Source: Chara braunii (Eukaryota; Streptophyta; Charophyceae; Charales; Characeae). From it: a stretch of 24,964 nt of DNA. Shown here in pieces: positions 16,529-24,964 of this stretch; position 1 is the stretch's first letter; the number at the start of each line of letters is the position of its first letter. Location of the stretch: the NCBI GenBank assembly GCA_003427395.1, contig BFEA01000329.1:1655765-1680728 (forward strand). Reading direction: 5' to 3'. Below the pieces are notes generated by a model. That model saw only the letters and a list, made by a program, of their open reading frames with translations. It was not told the origin of the DNA and searched no databases. A program made the translations under genes and the position numbers.

Positions 16529-18779
16529 ATGACTACCCCACCTGTTTTTGCGACCCCTTCTTCCCCTGCTGATTCGGACCCTCTCGCCTCCTCGGCCTTC
16601 TTCGCCACCCTTCCCGACAAATTCTGCTATTTTTGCACGTGTATTGCACGGGTATATGGGGTGGATTGTCATCCTTTTGAGACTGGATTCGTTGAGTGGG
16701 TGAACTGTGCCACATGTGTCAATCGTGCACACGGTGCATGCGTTCAATACCGAACGAATAATAGGGAATGGAAGTGCCCTCTATGTAGAACGGACAAACT
16801 CCCTACCGAGGTTCGATTCGAAGCTACCCGAACGGACGGCCCTGAATATGACGAGAAATACCGACGAGCGGAGGTCTGGACGGATAAAATTTTATTAGCT
16901 ACATTGGCTGGTTTACCATTGGATCATCTCACTAAGCACGACAGACGTCGGGCTACCGAGAGATCCCGGGATTATCGATGGATCAATGGTCACCTAGAAA
17001 AGCGTAAAACTGACAGATCGGGTTTGTGGTTGACGGTTCCCCACCCATTCCAGAGATATGATTGGACCTGATCTGCTCACGAAGAGCAGGCCGCTCACTT
17101 CGCGATACGTGTCACAGAGGCAACTATAGATCAGAATCGATGGTTCTGGTCTAATATACGGGACGATGTCAGATACGTAGTCGCCAACTGTCTGGTCTAT
17201 GCTGCCGACCGTGCTCCAATACGGGGACCAAATACGATAGTGTCGACGGAAGTAGAACGCCCTTTTCAGCGAGTCAGTATGGACACGATAGATATCGACG
17301 TGCCACCTGGCCCAAACCGTTGCGAATATTCCATCCTTTTACTTTTAATAGATTATTTTTCCAAGTATATCGAGGTCTGCCCCTGCAAAACCCGTAAGGC
17401 CGCAGAAATAGCCCCGTACATCGATCGGTTCCTCTTTATCCATCTAGATACAGAAGAGATTCTAACCGACAACGGGTCCGCTCGACGGGGCATTACACTT
17501 CGACACACGGTGTCGACGCGAATACCCTTACAAGGGTATTCGCCCTGGGTTTTGCGAGTGACAGAAAATAAGTTTTGTTCGACATTTGAGTGCACTGCGC
17601 GAGTCGCAATAGCGTTTTGCTCACGCTGACTGAATGGTTGAGTTGAAGTAGAGGGTGTGTGTAGCGCGTCCTAGTCGACCGACGTCGAATCGTGTTTGGG
17701 ACTTCAGCCCCCCAGTACGTCGATTTGCGTACGGGTTCGATTTTGGGGCGTTCGACCGCGCGTACCCACAGCGAACGAGAAACGCCCTCGGCTGGGCCAC
17801 CTCTGCAATTGCATACGAAAAGCTTCCGCATGTGGTTCAGTAGCTCGGCGGGGATACGCCCACCTAAGGGATGGTGACAGCTCCCACAGGTGGAGGTTAG
17901 TGGTGCCTCGCGTGACCCTGTCCTGTCGTAGGGGCTCGCGAGAGTACGGATGGCGCACTCGGTCAGAGCGGCAAACGCTCTACGCGACAAGTCCTGCATA
18001 ATCCTGCGTGACGCGGCCGGGAGGGTCCCCGTATGGGACCGATGCGCTCGACAACGGCACCCCACATTTCCCATTCGAATGGGTTGGCCGAAAATGCCAA
18101 TCGTATGATTAAGACTGCCCTTCGTAGAAATCAAGCGGCGCGTGACACGCGTCCTTGGCCCGAGATCGTATACCAAATCGTCGGAATTCACCGGGCCACC
18201 CCTCACGAATCCTCGGGGTTCACCCCCTTTCAGCTTCGCACCAATAGCCTCCCATGTGTCGATTACCGGGGCAACTCGGAAATTGCCGAAGTCGGGGGTA
18301 GAGACACTTGGGCCGCCCTTAAGGCCAAGGCCAAAAGGTACGCCAATTTAATGGAAAGGGACATCCCGAAGCTAGCCCGAAAAAGACAGAAAATGACTGA
18401 TGTATCCCACGGGAGGCAAGTCCGTAGCTACGAGGCCCGGAAAGGAAACGTCGGTCCCGAACATCAATATAAATCAGGGGACCTGGTGCAGGTACGTAAA
18501 TGTGCACACGACCGAAAACCCGCTCCCAAGTTCTCTGGTTGTTTCCGCGTTGTCGAGCTCGGACCCAACGGTGCCAACATGGTGCGCATTGTGCCCGAGG
18601 CAAGCGCCAACCATAGCTCTGTCCCCATCGTCCGCCATACCTCTTACATCCGTCCCCTCCCTCCTTCTGATCTCCCTCCGTCTCCCTCGTCCACTGAAAG
18701 CAAGAACGACGACGATCTAGCCTTCGCCTCGTTCTCCCCCTCTTGTTCCCATCCCTCTTCTTCCCTGTCCTCGCCATGA
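16529..18779 (+). pseudogene. PHD-like finger plus integrase ORF, split by stop and insertion
   Basis: A separate ORF with its own ATG, 65 bp after the RNase H frame. Residues 33-86 form a C4HC3 PHD-like finger: C33-x2-C36, then WVNC60-x2-C63-x4-H68-x2-C71-x11-C83-x2-C86 (16625-16786). PHD fingers usually read histone tails, so a targeting role is possible. After a TGA at 17069-17071 the same frame gives the integrase zinc-binding region (His pair, then NCLVY where the last Cys is replaced by Tyr). The core follows with Asp at 17282-17284 and TDNGSA Asp at 17468-17470. A 537-bp insertion (about 17511-18047) splits it. The rest resumes in another frame (TTAPHISHSNGLAEN, Glu at 18090-18092) with a C-terminal GDLVQVRK SH3-like region and a Ser/Pro tail. 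Second Asp to Glu spacing is about nine residues short of DD35E. No chromodomain is seen. Confidence 0.85.
17511..18047. mobile_element. ~0.54-kb noncoding insertion in integrase, hairpin at its left end
   Basis: Integrase coding (GITLRHT) stops at about 17510 and resumes at about 18048. The left end carries a perfect hairpin (17518-17543) with 12-bp arms GCGAATACCCTT and AAGGGTATTCGC around AC. The first ~175 bp match the reverse complement of 6640-6812. Near-identical strings flank it: TCGACACACGG (17500-17510) and TCGACAACGG (18048-18057), a possible ~10-bp target duplication with one indel. An exact 8-bp repeat CGCTCGAC (17479-17486 and 18045-18052) is an alternative. No terminal inverted repeat and no transposase are seen. 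The right end has a GGTCCC/GGGACC hairpin at about 18025-18040. It is likely a nonautonomous element. Confidence 0.6.
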
Positions 18780-19258
18780 GTTTCATCACGGAGCAAGCTC
18801 TTGGCAATCATCTGCGGCAGCCACGTGGCTACATCTCGGACATCCGACAAGTTCGTCAGCCACGGCTCAGTCCTGATCTTCGACGACTGGCGCAGTTCTT
18901 CTGCACCGAGGGTGTGTGTGCCGCAACTGCGTTCCGATTCGCCGGAAGTCCACAGGCAGTAGTATTGGTAGAGGTGGTAGCATTTCATCGGTGGGCGGCT
19001 CCAGGAACGAGCCACGTCACCACGGTTGTTGCCTTCAGCGACGATATCAGCACAGTCAGCCCGATTTGACATACCGTGATCCTGACCTCATTACGAGAGT
19101 GGACGCAGCAGTTATCGATTGAGTGGCATCACGGTCTTGCGCGCCCCGGGTGCAACCTTGTCCCAATGTACGGGACTGACTTCGACGAGCTCCGTACCTC
19201 TACGTGCCAGCCAACCGTGGTGCTCCCCACAGTCGTCCCCTTTCAACGCCCCCAATGA
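18776..19258 (+). pseudogene. Accessory ORF A, unknown (one in-frame TGA)
   Basis: Its ATG (18776-18778) overlaps the integrase stop TGA (18777-18779) as ATGA, placing it in the -1 frame. It reads MSFITEQALGNHL... for 97 codons to a TGA at 19067-19069. The same frame continues (SLREWTQQLSIEWHHG..., YGTDFDEL) to a TGA at 19256-19258 that itself overlaps the next ATG. The full frame would be about 160 codons. It is rich in Thr, Val and Arg, with no signal peptide or transmembrane segment that I can point to, and no domain recognised. The internal TGA fits CGA-to-TGA. An envelope-like or other post-integrase protein is possible by position only. Confidence 0.5.
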
Positions 19259-20355
19259 ACCGCGCCGCTCCTCTCGCTCCTCTCTCCACCTTTGGTCTTC
19301 CCTCTCTTTTCCCTACCTTCTGGCAATCCGATCTTCATCCTCGCCTTTCCTTCTTACTCCAGCCCCTTGCAGTCCCGCTCCTCGACCCCAAGCATTGGCG
19401 GGTGTGGAGCGAGACTTTTGTCGATCTGTATGTGTGCTTGGCCCGAGTGGAGGTAACGTGGACGGGGACCGACGAGCATCAGACGTGTATCGAGTACCTG
19501 GAGCTGCTGATCATCCAGGCTTAGAGAACTAACGTGGAGGGCGATCTTCTCGGTTTTCTTTTTGGATCGGTGCGGCCAGGCCATCGCCACCCAATTGTCC
19601 AGGAACTCGTCGTCCCGCTCGCGCAACTGGTTGACGACCTCTCTCTCGATGTTGTTTCGCAAAGTGACGAGAGTCCGGCTCCGCACGTCCTTACACGGAC
19701 ATTGGCGCCGTATCTTCAGTGGACGGCGTGCTTGGAAGAACCGGGGAACGAAACCGCCCTACCATCACGGCAGGAGTACTTGAAGCCGTCCGGAGTCATC
19801 AATCTCGCCTTCTATCCGAAGCAAGATACATCCGAGGAGGTAGAAGAAGAAGAAGCCACCGAAGAAGAGGACGACGCCGAAGAAGAAACGTCGGAGGAAG
19901 GGAGCTATAGTGAACACAACGAAGGGGAGCAGAGTGAAGAAGGAAAAGAAGAAGAAGCAGAAGAAGAAGAAGAAGAAGAAGAAGAAGAAGAAGAAGAAGA
20001 AGAGGAAGAGGAGGAAGCCGGATCAGAGTGGGAGGCCTTGCCGAAAGAAGCGGCACGCACAGGCACGGAGGCGGAAGATCCCGAGGCGGCACGTAAAATG
20101 GAAGAGATCGCCGCCGGGAAAAACCAGCTGGAATTCGTCAGCGAGGCGGACCTGTGCACCAACGACAACCCGACTCGGGATCAAGAGCCCCCCAAGCCTG
20201 AAGATGGCGACCCGGCAACCGCGGCTCCAAGCGCATCGCGACAGAGACGGAGCCGATCCCCCTCCCCCTCCACCTCAGCCCGTCCCCCAGTTCGTCCACG
20301 TACCGATGCGGGCAATCGGCCTTCGTCCCCAGTCATTATCCCGCCGTCCCCTTGA
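19255..20355 (+). pseudogene. Accessory ORF B: acidic protein with poly-Glu tract (one in-frame TAG)
   Basis: The ATG at 19255 overlaps the ORF A stop (ATGA). About 89 codons (MNRAAPLAPL..., HWRVWSETFVDLYVCLARVEV) run to TAG 19522-19524. The same frame then continues (GDLLGFLFGSVRPGHRHP..., LQWTACLEEPGNE) through a long Glu/Asp block with a Glu-only run of about 20 (roughly 19960-20015). It finishes with a Ser/Pro/Arg-rich basic tail (RQRRSRSPSPS) and TGA 20353-20355, about 366 codons in all. The acidic-then-RS layout resembles nuclear or RNA-associated proteins but no domain is recognised. The GAA repeat may have expanded by slippage. The TAG fits CAG-to-TAG. Confidence 0.55.
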
Positions 20356-20833
20356 TTACCTCACCCTCTGTCAGATCTCTACCCCCGTCACCTTCACTCA
20401 CAACCCCTTCCCTCCCAATACCTTCTGTCACTTTTTCTCCACCCGCCTCGTCGTCACCATCCATCCCCATCCTTCCCTTCAATGCGCAAACCCCACCTTC
20501 TGTTTGCGCGTCCTTTTGTTTAGTGTCGCGTGGGAGCAGAGCAACGCAGTAGAAGTCTACTGCGTAATCACAGGAACCATCCTCGCATGTCGCCATCACG
20601 AGCTGTTTCGCCCGGCACTCTTCCGCACTTTCTCCACCCTCTACCCTGACTACCTCGCCTCCCTCCCTCACAACGGCGATCGATTTCCCCGCTTTCATCG
20701 GATCATCCGCTACGAGGAGCTTCTCGTCACAGAGGCAGGGATGAACCGCTACTTACCCCCACTTCCCCCCAAACCTCCCCGTCGACACCCCTCCATGTAT
20801 AATGTCTACTTTCTCATTCCCACGCGGCGCTGA
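20352..20833 (+). pseudogene. Accessory ORF C, unknown, apparently frameshifted
   Basis: A frame opens at TTG (20352), overlapping the ORF B stop as TTGA, and gives a Ser/Pro-rich stretch to TAG 20550-20552. From about 20510 a different frame looks more protein-like (VEVYCVITGTILACRHHELF..., FPRFHRIIRYEELLVTEAGM) and runs to TGA 20831-20833. The simplest reading is one gene with an indel near 20510-20545, but this is inferred from composition and continuity only. No ATG supports the start, so an ancestral ATGA may have mutated. No domain recognised. Confidence 0.35.
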
Positions 20834-21083
20834 TACCCGCCACGTGTCACGACGGCGGCCCATCCCACTTCTTGTCTATGACCGTTCTGAGCGCGGCGAT
20901 CGACTGGAGAAATCGCTACGCGTCCCCCGAGCAACACGAGTCAGCAGTTTCGCGAAGATCACGCCATTGACGGTGACGTCAACTTATGCTATGATTCGAC
21001 GGATTGCGCTGGACTGGGGGTGCAGAGCACACGGAGACTTGATGGACCATGATGGTGCCACCTGGATGATCTCCGAAGTTTGA
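20802..21083 (+). CDS. Accessory ORF D, or the frameshifted end of C (93 codons)
   Basis: An ATG-initiated frame (MSTFSFPRGADTRH...) overlaps the end of C by 32 bp. It is Arg-rich at first, then RIALDWGCRAHGDLMDHDGATWMISEV, ending at TGA 21081-21083. It is in the same frame as the TTG at 20352, so C and D may be one ancestral protein with two compensating frameshifts. Function unknown. Confidence 0.35.
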   Translation: MSTFSFPRGADTRHVSRRRPIPLLVYDRSERGDRLEKSLRVPRATRVSSFAKITPLTVTSTYAMIRRIALDWGCRAHGDLMDHDGATWMISEV

Positions 21084-21508
21084 AAGACAAGGGGTTGCAT
21101 ATGACAGAACTGCGGAGGACTGGGATCCGAGATAGCATGAGCCGGCATGCAGATCTTGCCACGGATGTTGTCGTCAACTCATGCCCCGGCTCAGTTCTCT
21201 CTGCTGACATTGTACTTCTTCCTGCTTCTTCACCTCCTCCTACTTCTTCCTGCTTCTTCACCTCCTCCTACTTCTTCCTGCTTCTTCGTCTCCTCCCATT
21301 CCTTGGTTCGAGGTTTTTCATGCAATCAGGAGATCGCATAGTTTTGGAACCCCCTGCGCATCACATATGTAACGAACCACTTCCTGACCCCGTGCTATCT
21401 TTCGTACCCCTTGAGTCAATACCCCCTTTTGTATCATACCGACCCAACAAAAACCCCTTCGTTTTTCTTGATTTCAGGTGCCTTGTTTAGGCCCCCATTT
21501 TTTGGAGG
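21084..21508 (+). other. Internal 3' untranslated region before the 3' LTR
   Basis: The frame open here begins with TTG and encodes low-complexity Ser/Pro/Phe sequence caused by pyrimidine repeats, so I do not call a gene. The end that should hold the polypurine tract reads TTTTTTGGAGG before the LTR start, only a short purine run. Confidence 0.5.
21213..21296. repeat. Three tandem copies of a 28-bp pyrimidine unit
   Basis: Units 21213-21240, 21241-21268 and 21269-21296 start TACTTCTTCCTGCTTCTTC. The first two are identical and the third differs at two bases. It lies about 210 bp before the 3' LTR. Confidence 0.9.
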
Positions 21509-22235
21509 TTCTATTGATTCTTGGAATTCTGCTTTACGCGCGCCTTAGCGAGCGCACTGGGAATTGGGCTCGACAGTTAAGAATTCTGGAATAAGGGAAA
21601 CCCGACGTGTCTTTTTCTTTGCATGAATGTTCTTGGTCATGACGGAGAAAACTCTAGGAATTTTGTGAGAATACGGATAGGCATAGGACTTTCTTTTCCC
21701 GCATCAACTTTCGCGCGCGGATATGGTGATTTCAATTTTTGAATTGGTTTAGGGCATAGATAAGTTGTAACTGTTTTGGTGCCTTTTTCTCTTGTCGTCG
21801 GCACCACACATATGAGCTTCCTCCTCCTTGTTTCCCGCGTCATTCTTCCTCCGCGCTCTCTTCTCTCTCTCCCTTCTCCCTCCTCTTCTTCTCCTATCGC
21901 AACTGTTTTTCCCTCTCTCTCTGCTTGTTGCGCGCCTGTTCTCCCCTTCTTGATCATCTGAATCTTGGACCCATCTCGCACTGCTTTTCGCGACTCTTTC
22001 CTTCTCGCTCTTCAACCTTGGCTCACGAAGCCCGATTGATCCTCCGATTACCCTCGCTCACCAATCAGACGCGTTGAGCAAGAGGATCTTCCTGTTGCGC
22101 GACGAATCTGATTGGCTGAACACTGAGTTCCGAAGGATCAACATGGCTTCCCTTGAGCACCCCTTACTGAATCTTCTCCTCTTACACCTCGATCTCCCCT
22201 CTGTCTTCTCCCCCGTCTGTCTTCTTTTTCGCAAC

Positions 22236-22242
22236 TATAAAT
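22236..22242 (+). promoter_or_regulatory. LTR TATA box (3' LTR)
   Basis: TATAAAT in the same context as in the 5' LTR. It could drive transcription into flanking DNA. Confidence 0.5.
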
Positions 22243-22316
22243 TCCGCAAGCGCACTCGCAAAGCTCTCTTACGTTTTCCACTCGCAAGCCAGCTTCCGGG
22301 AAGCAGTGGCTAGGTG

Positions 22317-22469
22317 ATGCGTTTGGTGCGAGTCGAAAAGTCCCGTCGGGCTAACTGTATGTTGGCCGGTTGCGCGCTTGATCGCCACGACGAACTGTGG
22401 GATCCGGGCGGACCGTGTCGAGCTTGTGTCAGTGGGGTAACGATCGCAGTGGTGGAAGTTAGCACGTGA
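22317..22469 (+). pseudogene. Small Cys-rich ORF, 3' LTR copy, shortened
   Basis: Same ATG and reading frame as 8740-8919. Two of six cysteines are lost (to Arg and Gly) and an AGA-to-TGA change ends it after 50 codons. The loss of cysteines argues against strong constraint in this copy. Confidence 0.25.
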
Positions 22470-23291
22470 CGCCCGGGATCGTTGGTGCGGGTATGAGGAT
22501 CAGTAATTGGAGTTGAGTGGATGACTTGCCCGGGGCCATACTGGAATTTCACGACAAATGCGCCTTCATGGTTGCGGATCATTTTTTTTTTGTGTGAGCT
22601 TATGGCTGCGAAGCCGAATGTTTCATTGTCGGATTTCGGTGTCTCCTGTCTCGACATTTTTTGTTTATTTCTCCCATCTCTCTCTCTGATCTGAATGATG
22701 ATGTGTTATGAGGTTGTCTCTCCTACGAACCGAAGTGAACTCTTGTAATCTCGTGCGAAGGAGAACTTTCGGAACTCTTCCATTAGTTTCCTGGGTAATC
22801 CCCGGGTACAAGGGAACTCAATCATCTTGTCTTGTGAACGGTGGATGCGTGTGTACAATCCCCTGATTTATTTTTGACATGTGCACCTTTGTCATTTTCG
22901 CTCCTTCCACAGTGGATGTATGAATAGAGATGTTTGTATTCTTACGTTGATTAGATGTAGAGCTCGAGACGGGATTTTGCTCGAGAATGCAAGAGTGTTT
23001 AGATCTCTCGGCACTGCGCATGTCATCTGCCTTATACTGCACGACATTTGCAGACGATCTATGGGGCAGCCTCGAAAAAGCTAGGCGCCTCGGGTTTTGT
23101 CAAATCTGGTCTGCTGAAACTGAGTCGCGGGTTGATCTCTCGAAACTTCATCTTAATTAGTGCATGGTTGTACGAACTCCGTAGCATGCTTCTCCCGTGA
23201 CGAAGGAAAGGAAAATACTAGTTAGTTATTTTTCGATTGTGCTTTTTGATGACGTCTCGGGGTCTTTACTAACTCGTTTTGATTGATTGAT

Positions 23292-23831
23292 ATATGGACT
23301 GACGGCCGTACCTCGATCGGGCGCCAGCCTCCCGTATCTCCCTCGCCAACGCGCCCCTTCCCTTACAACGAGGAAAGGACACGTGTTTGCGAGTAGGACG
23401 TACGAGAAGTTGTCGCTCGGATCGACGAACGATATTACTTCCCTCCCGAAACTCGTTGTTCTGGATTCGTGGATGCGGGCTTTGTCATTATCGATACGCA
23501 TTTCCCACCTTACTCAGTGCTGTTGCCATTTAACGAGTTGATCGTCATTCCGTGGATGGCATTGGCGCCCTGCTGGCCTCGAACCCTGTGCACAGAGTGC
23601 CAGCGTTTCGATTGCTACGAGTCGAAGGGCTTTCACTACCGGATACGGAGTGAAGACGAGCACAAGGAACGAGCCACGCGGTTGAGACCATCCACGTCGG
23701 ACTCGGAACTGGCCAACGAGCTACGTCGGGACTTGATACGAAAACGAGACGCGCGGAGTGTACCGAAGCCCTTCCGCTCTAAACGAAGGTCCATAGCGCA
23801 GTGGGAAGTTCGGCAATACTTTTTGGATTGA
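23292..23831 (+). pseudogene. LTR-borne ORF, copy 3, start lost and one stop
   Basis: The start codon is ATA instead of ATG and a Trp codon is TAG at about 23394-23396. Both are G-to-A changes relative to the copy at 7143. The remaining 120 codons (from DAGFVIIDTHF) are open to the same TGA, and the CxxC is kept (CTEC). It is useful mainly as a comparison sequence for testing selection on this ORF. Confidence 0.6.
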
Positions 23832-24051
23832 ATTTGGATTTTTCTCTTTTCGCGCCGAGCCCACGCGCGCATTCCACGATGCGCGAAAGCAACCGAATTA
23901 CTTCATCGGGCCAACACGGGGGATTTCAGTTCTGTCAGTGCCCCCACACTCAATTTTCCAAAAATCCTTGGCACACCCCATCTTGCTGTTTTTCTAGGCC
24001 TTCTTTCCGCACCTTTAGCGCTCTGAACGGAGGACAGCACAAAGCGTGAGG

Positions 24052-24560
24052 TTGGCGCGTCACAGCAGCAGGACACAACTGCACATGACCACCAGAAATC
24101 ACATGTCATTGCACCAGGTCCCAAAGGGTGGGGGTAGAGGAACGGGAGGTTTGCTTGCCTACATGAACTGGCGGTCAAGCATGGGTGATAGCACCAGGCT
24201 CCAAGACTGAGACAACACGGGGTTGCTTGCTGGGTGAATGGGGAGACACTAGTTGCAGCCATGGGACTTGTTCATATTATCACTTACCTGATGCTGTCAT
24301 GTAGGCAATCAACTTCAGCTGCTGTGTAGTTCTACCTGTTGAATTTCCTTCTTTGTACGTGGGCCCTCCAGCTTGCTGTCATTACAGTCACACGTCTGTT
24401 CAAACAAACAACTACGATGTTCGGGGACACTGGACCCACTTTCCAGCAGGTGCTGCTCCCCACCAACATATGGAGCCTCCCCGGGAATGTTACTGGTGCC
24501 TGCTCCTATTAGCACGCCCGCATCAGCTCGGGTTATTCACAGAAAAAAATAAGTAAAAAT
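24052..24560. other. Flanking noncoding DNA
   Basis: No LTR homology and no credible gene. A loose direct repeat is visible at about 24110-24160 and 24190-24235 (both start with GCACCAGG and end near TTGCTTGC). An A-rich tract lies at 24541-24566. Confidence 0.5.
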
Positions 24561-24566
24561 AAAAAA

Positions 24567-24936
24567 ATGTTTCTCAATTGCGACCCTCCTACCCCCCAAC
24601 TATGTTTCTCAACTGCGGCCCTCCTGCCTTCTTGGCTGCACCCCCTTTTGTGTTTCTCAACTGCGCCCCCCTGGCCCCCCCTTCCCCCCCGCCTGCACCC
24701 TCCACTATGTTTCTCAACTGCGCCCCCTCCAACCCCGACCCCCATCCCTGCCTGCATCCCCCCTTGTCCGGTAACCATGTTTCTCAACTGCAGGCCCCCA
24801 ATCCGCTAACCATGTTTCTCAACTGGGGTCCCCTTGTCCGGTAACCATGTTCCTCAACTGTGTCCCCCAGTACAGTATAACTATGTTTCTCAACTGTGCT
24901 CCTCGCGCCTGGCCCCCCCACTATGTTTCTAAAGTG
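24567..24936. repeat. Minisatellite with conserved 14-bp core, nine units
   Basis: The core ATGTTTCTCAACTG occurs at 24567, 24602, 24650, 24707, 24777, 24812, 24847, 24883 and 24923, with one to three substitutions in some units. Spacings are 35, 48, 57, 70, 35, 35, 36 and 40 bp, so the base period is about 35 (70 is a double step). Spacers are C-rich and variable. The array runs to near the window edge and may continue. Confidence 0.9.
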
Positions 24937-24964
24937 AGGCCCTGCGGTCCCCGGCGCGCACCCC

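Larger units (their letters stand above)
7903..24051 (+). mobile_element. Long Ty3/gypsy-type LTR retrotransposon, decayed, with nested insertions
   Basis: The order is 5' LTR, PBS, gag, protease, RT, RNase H, PHD finger plus integrase, accessory ORFs A, B and C/D, then 3' LTR. Integrase downstream of RT/RNase H is the Ty3/gypsy order, not copia. The LTRs are about 2.54 kb (the 5' one is longer because of an insertion) and the internal region is about 9.5 kb. No chromodomain is visible at the integrase C-terminus. LTR ends are atypical: both copies start TTCTATTG and end GCGTGAGG rather than TG...CA, so the borders are uncertain by a few bases. A GAGG precedes and ends each LTR, so a target-site duplication cannot be told apart from the LTR end. 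The LTRs differ by a few percent by eye, so the insertion is not recent. Stop codons, a frameshift and two insertions make this copy defective. Confidence 0.9.
21509..24051 (+). repeat. 3' LTR, 2543 bp
   Basis: Collinear with the 5' LTR outside the insertion, from TTCTATTG to GCGTGAGG. It lacks about 28 bp near its start that the 5' copy has. TATA box at 22236-22242. Downstream flank begins TTGGCGCG. Confidence 0.9.

Noticed and set aside
17487-18044. hAT-type insertion with 8-bp duplication CGCTCGAC
   Set aside because: The repeat exists, but it sits in different codon phases on the two sides and there are no terminal inverted repeats. The 10-11-bp near-repeat at 17500/18048 fits the protein continuity better.
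17511-18047. Helitron
   Set aside because: The hairpin suggested it, but no CTRR 3' end or TC 5' end is visible at the inferred borders.
19799-20168. Minus-strand poly-Leu and poly-Ser frames
   Set aside because: Shadows of the GAA repeat of ORF B.
24533-24787. Minus-strand 84-codon Gly-rich frame
   Set aside because: It is the translation of the minisatellite, and spacing that is not a multiple of three breaks the repeat frame.

Overview
This looks like nuclear DNA of a plant or streptophyte-type eukaryote, almost entirely repeats. The evidence is a Ty3/gypsy-type pol, a primer-binding site that fits the plant initiator-Met tRNA, a BED-finger (hAT-type) transposase fragment, an A-box/B-box tRNA-like patch, microsatellites and draft-assembly N runs. 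A charophyte such as Chara is a guess from memory, not something the sequence proves. I see no ordinary host gene that I can defend.

Layout. Positions 1-2650 are AT-richer noncoding DNA. They hold a remarkable array (about 985-2200) of roughly 16 hairpin modules: a constant AACTTA loop, an inner C/G stem, and outer arms that differ from module to module while usually still pairing. Positions 2650-6640 are noncoding: CAG/CTG-rich DNA, then pyrimidine-rich DNA with a second small hairpin family, then a stretch peppered with single Ns. Positions 6640-6812 hold a hairpin-tipped module that recurs inverted at 17511 onward. Positions 6813-7902 are the 3' part of a long LTR, joined directly to the next LTR.

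Positions 7903-24051 are one long LTR retrotransposon on the + strand. The 5' LTR (7903-12045) is interrupted by a 1.6-kb foreign insertion (9837-11434) carrying a truncated BED-finger gene, microsatellites, a 10-bp minisatellite and a 115-N gap. After the PBS (12047) come gag (zinc knuckle), protease, reverse transcriptase and RNase H, all in one frame broken by stop codons and one frameshift. A separate ORF then encodes a PHD-like finger plus integrase, split by a ~0.54-kb insertion. Three accessory reading frames of unknown function follow (A, B acidic, C/D), then the 3' LTR (21509-24051). The LTR itself carries a ~180-codon ORF, intact in the upstream LTR fragment and broken in the other two copies.

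How the genes fit together. The downstream ORFs are chained by 4-nt stop/start overlaps: ATGA at 18776-18779 and 19255-19258, a possible one at 16529-16532, and TTGA at 20352-20355. Each steps to the -1 frame, which suggests expression by termination-reinitiation or -1 frameshifting from one long transcript. The copy is dead: several TGA/TAG codons, an integrase with a shortened catalytic spacing, and insertions in both the 5' LTR and integrase. Positions 24052-24964 are flanking DNA ending in a ~35-bp-period minisatellite.
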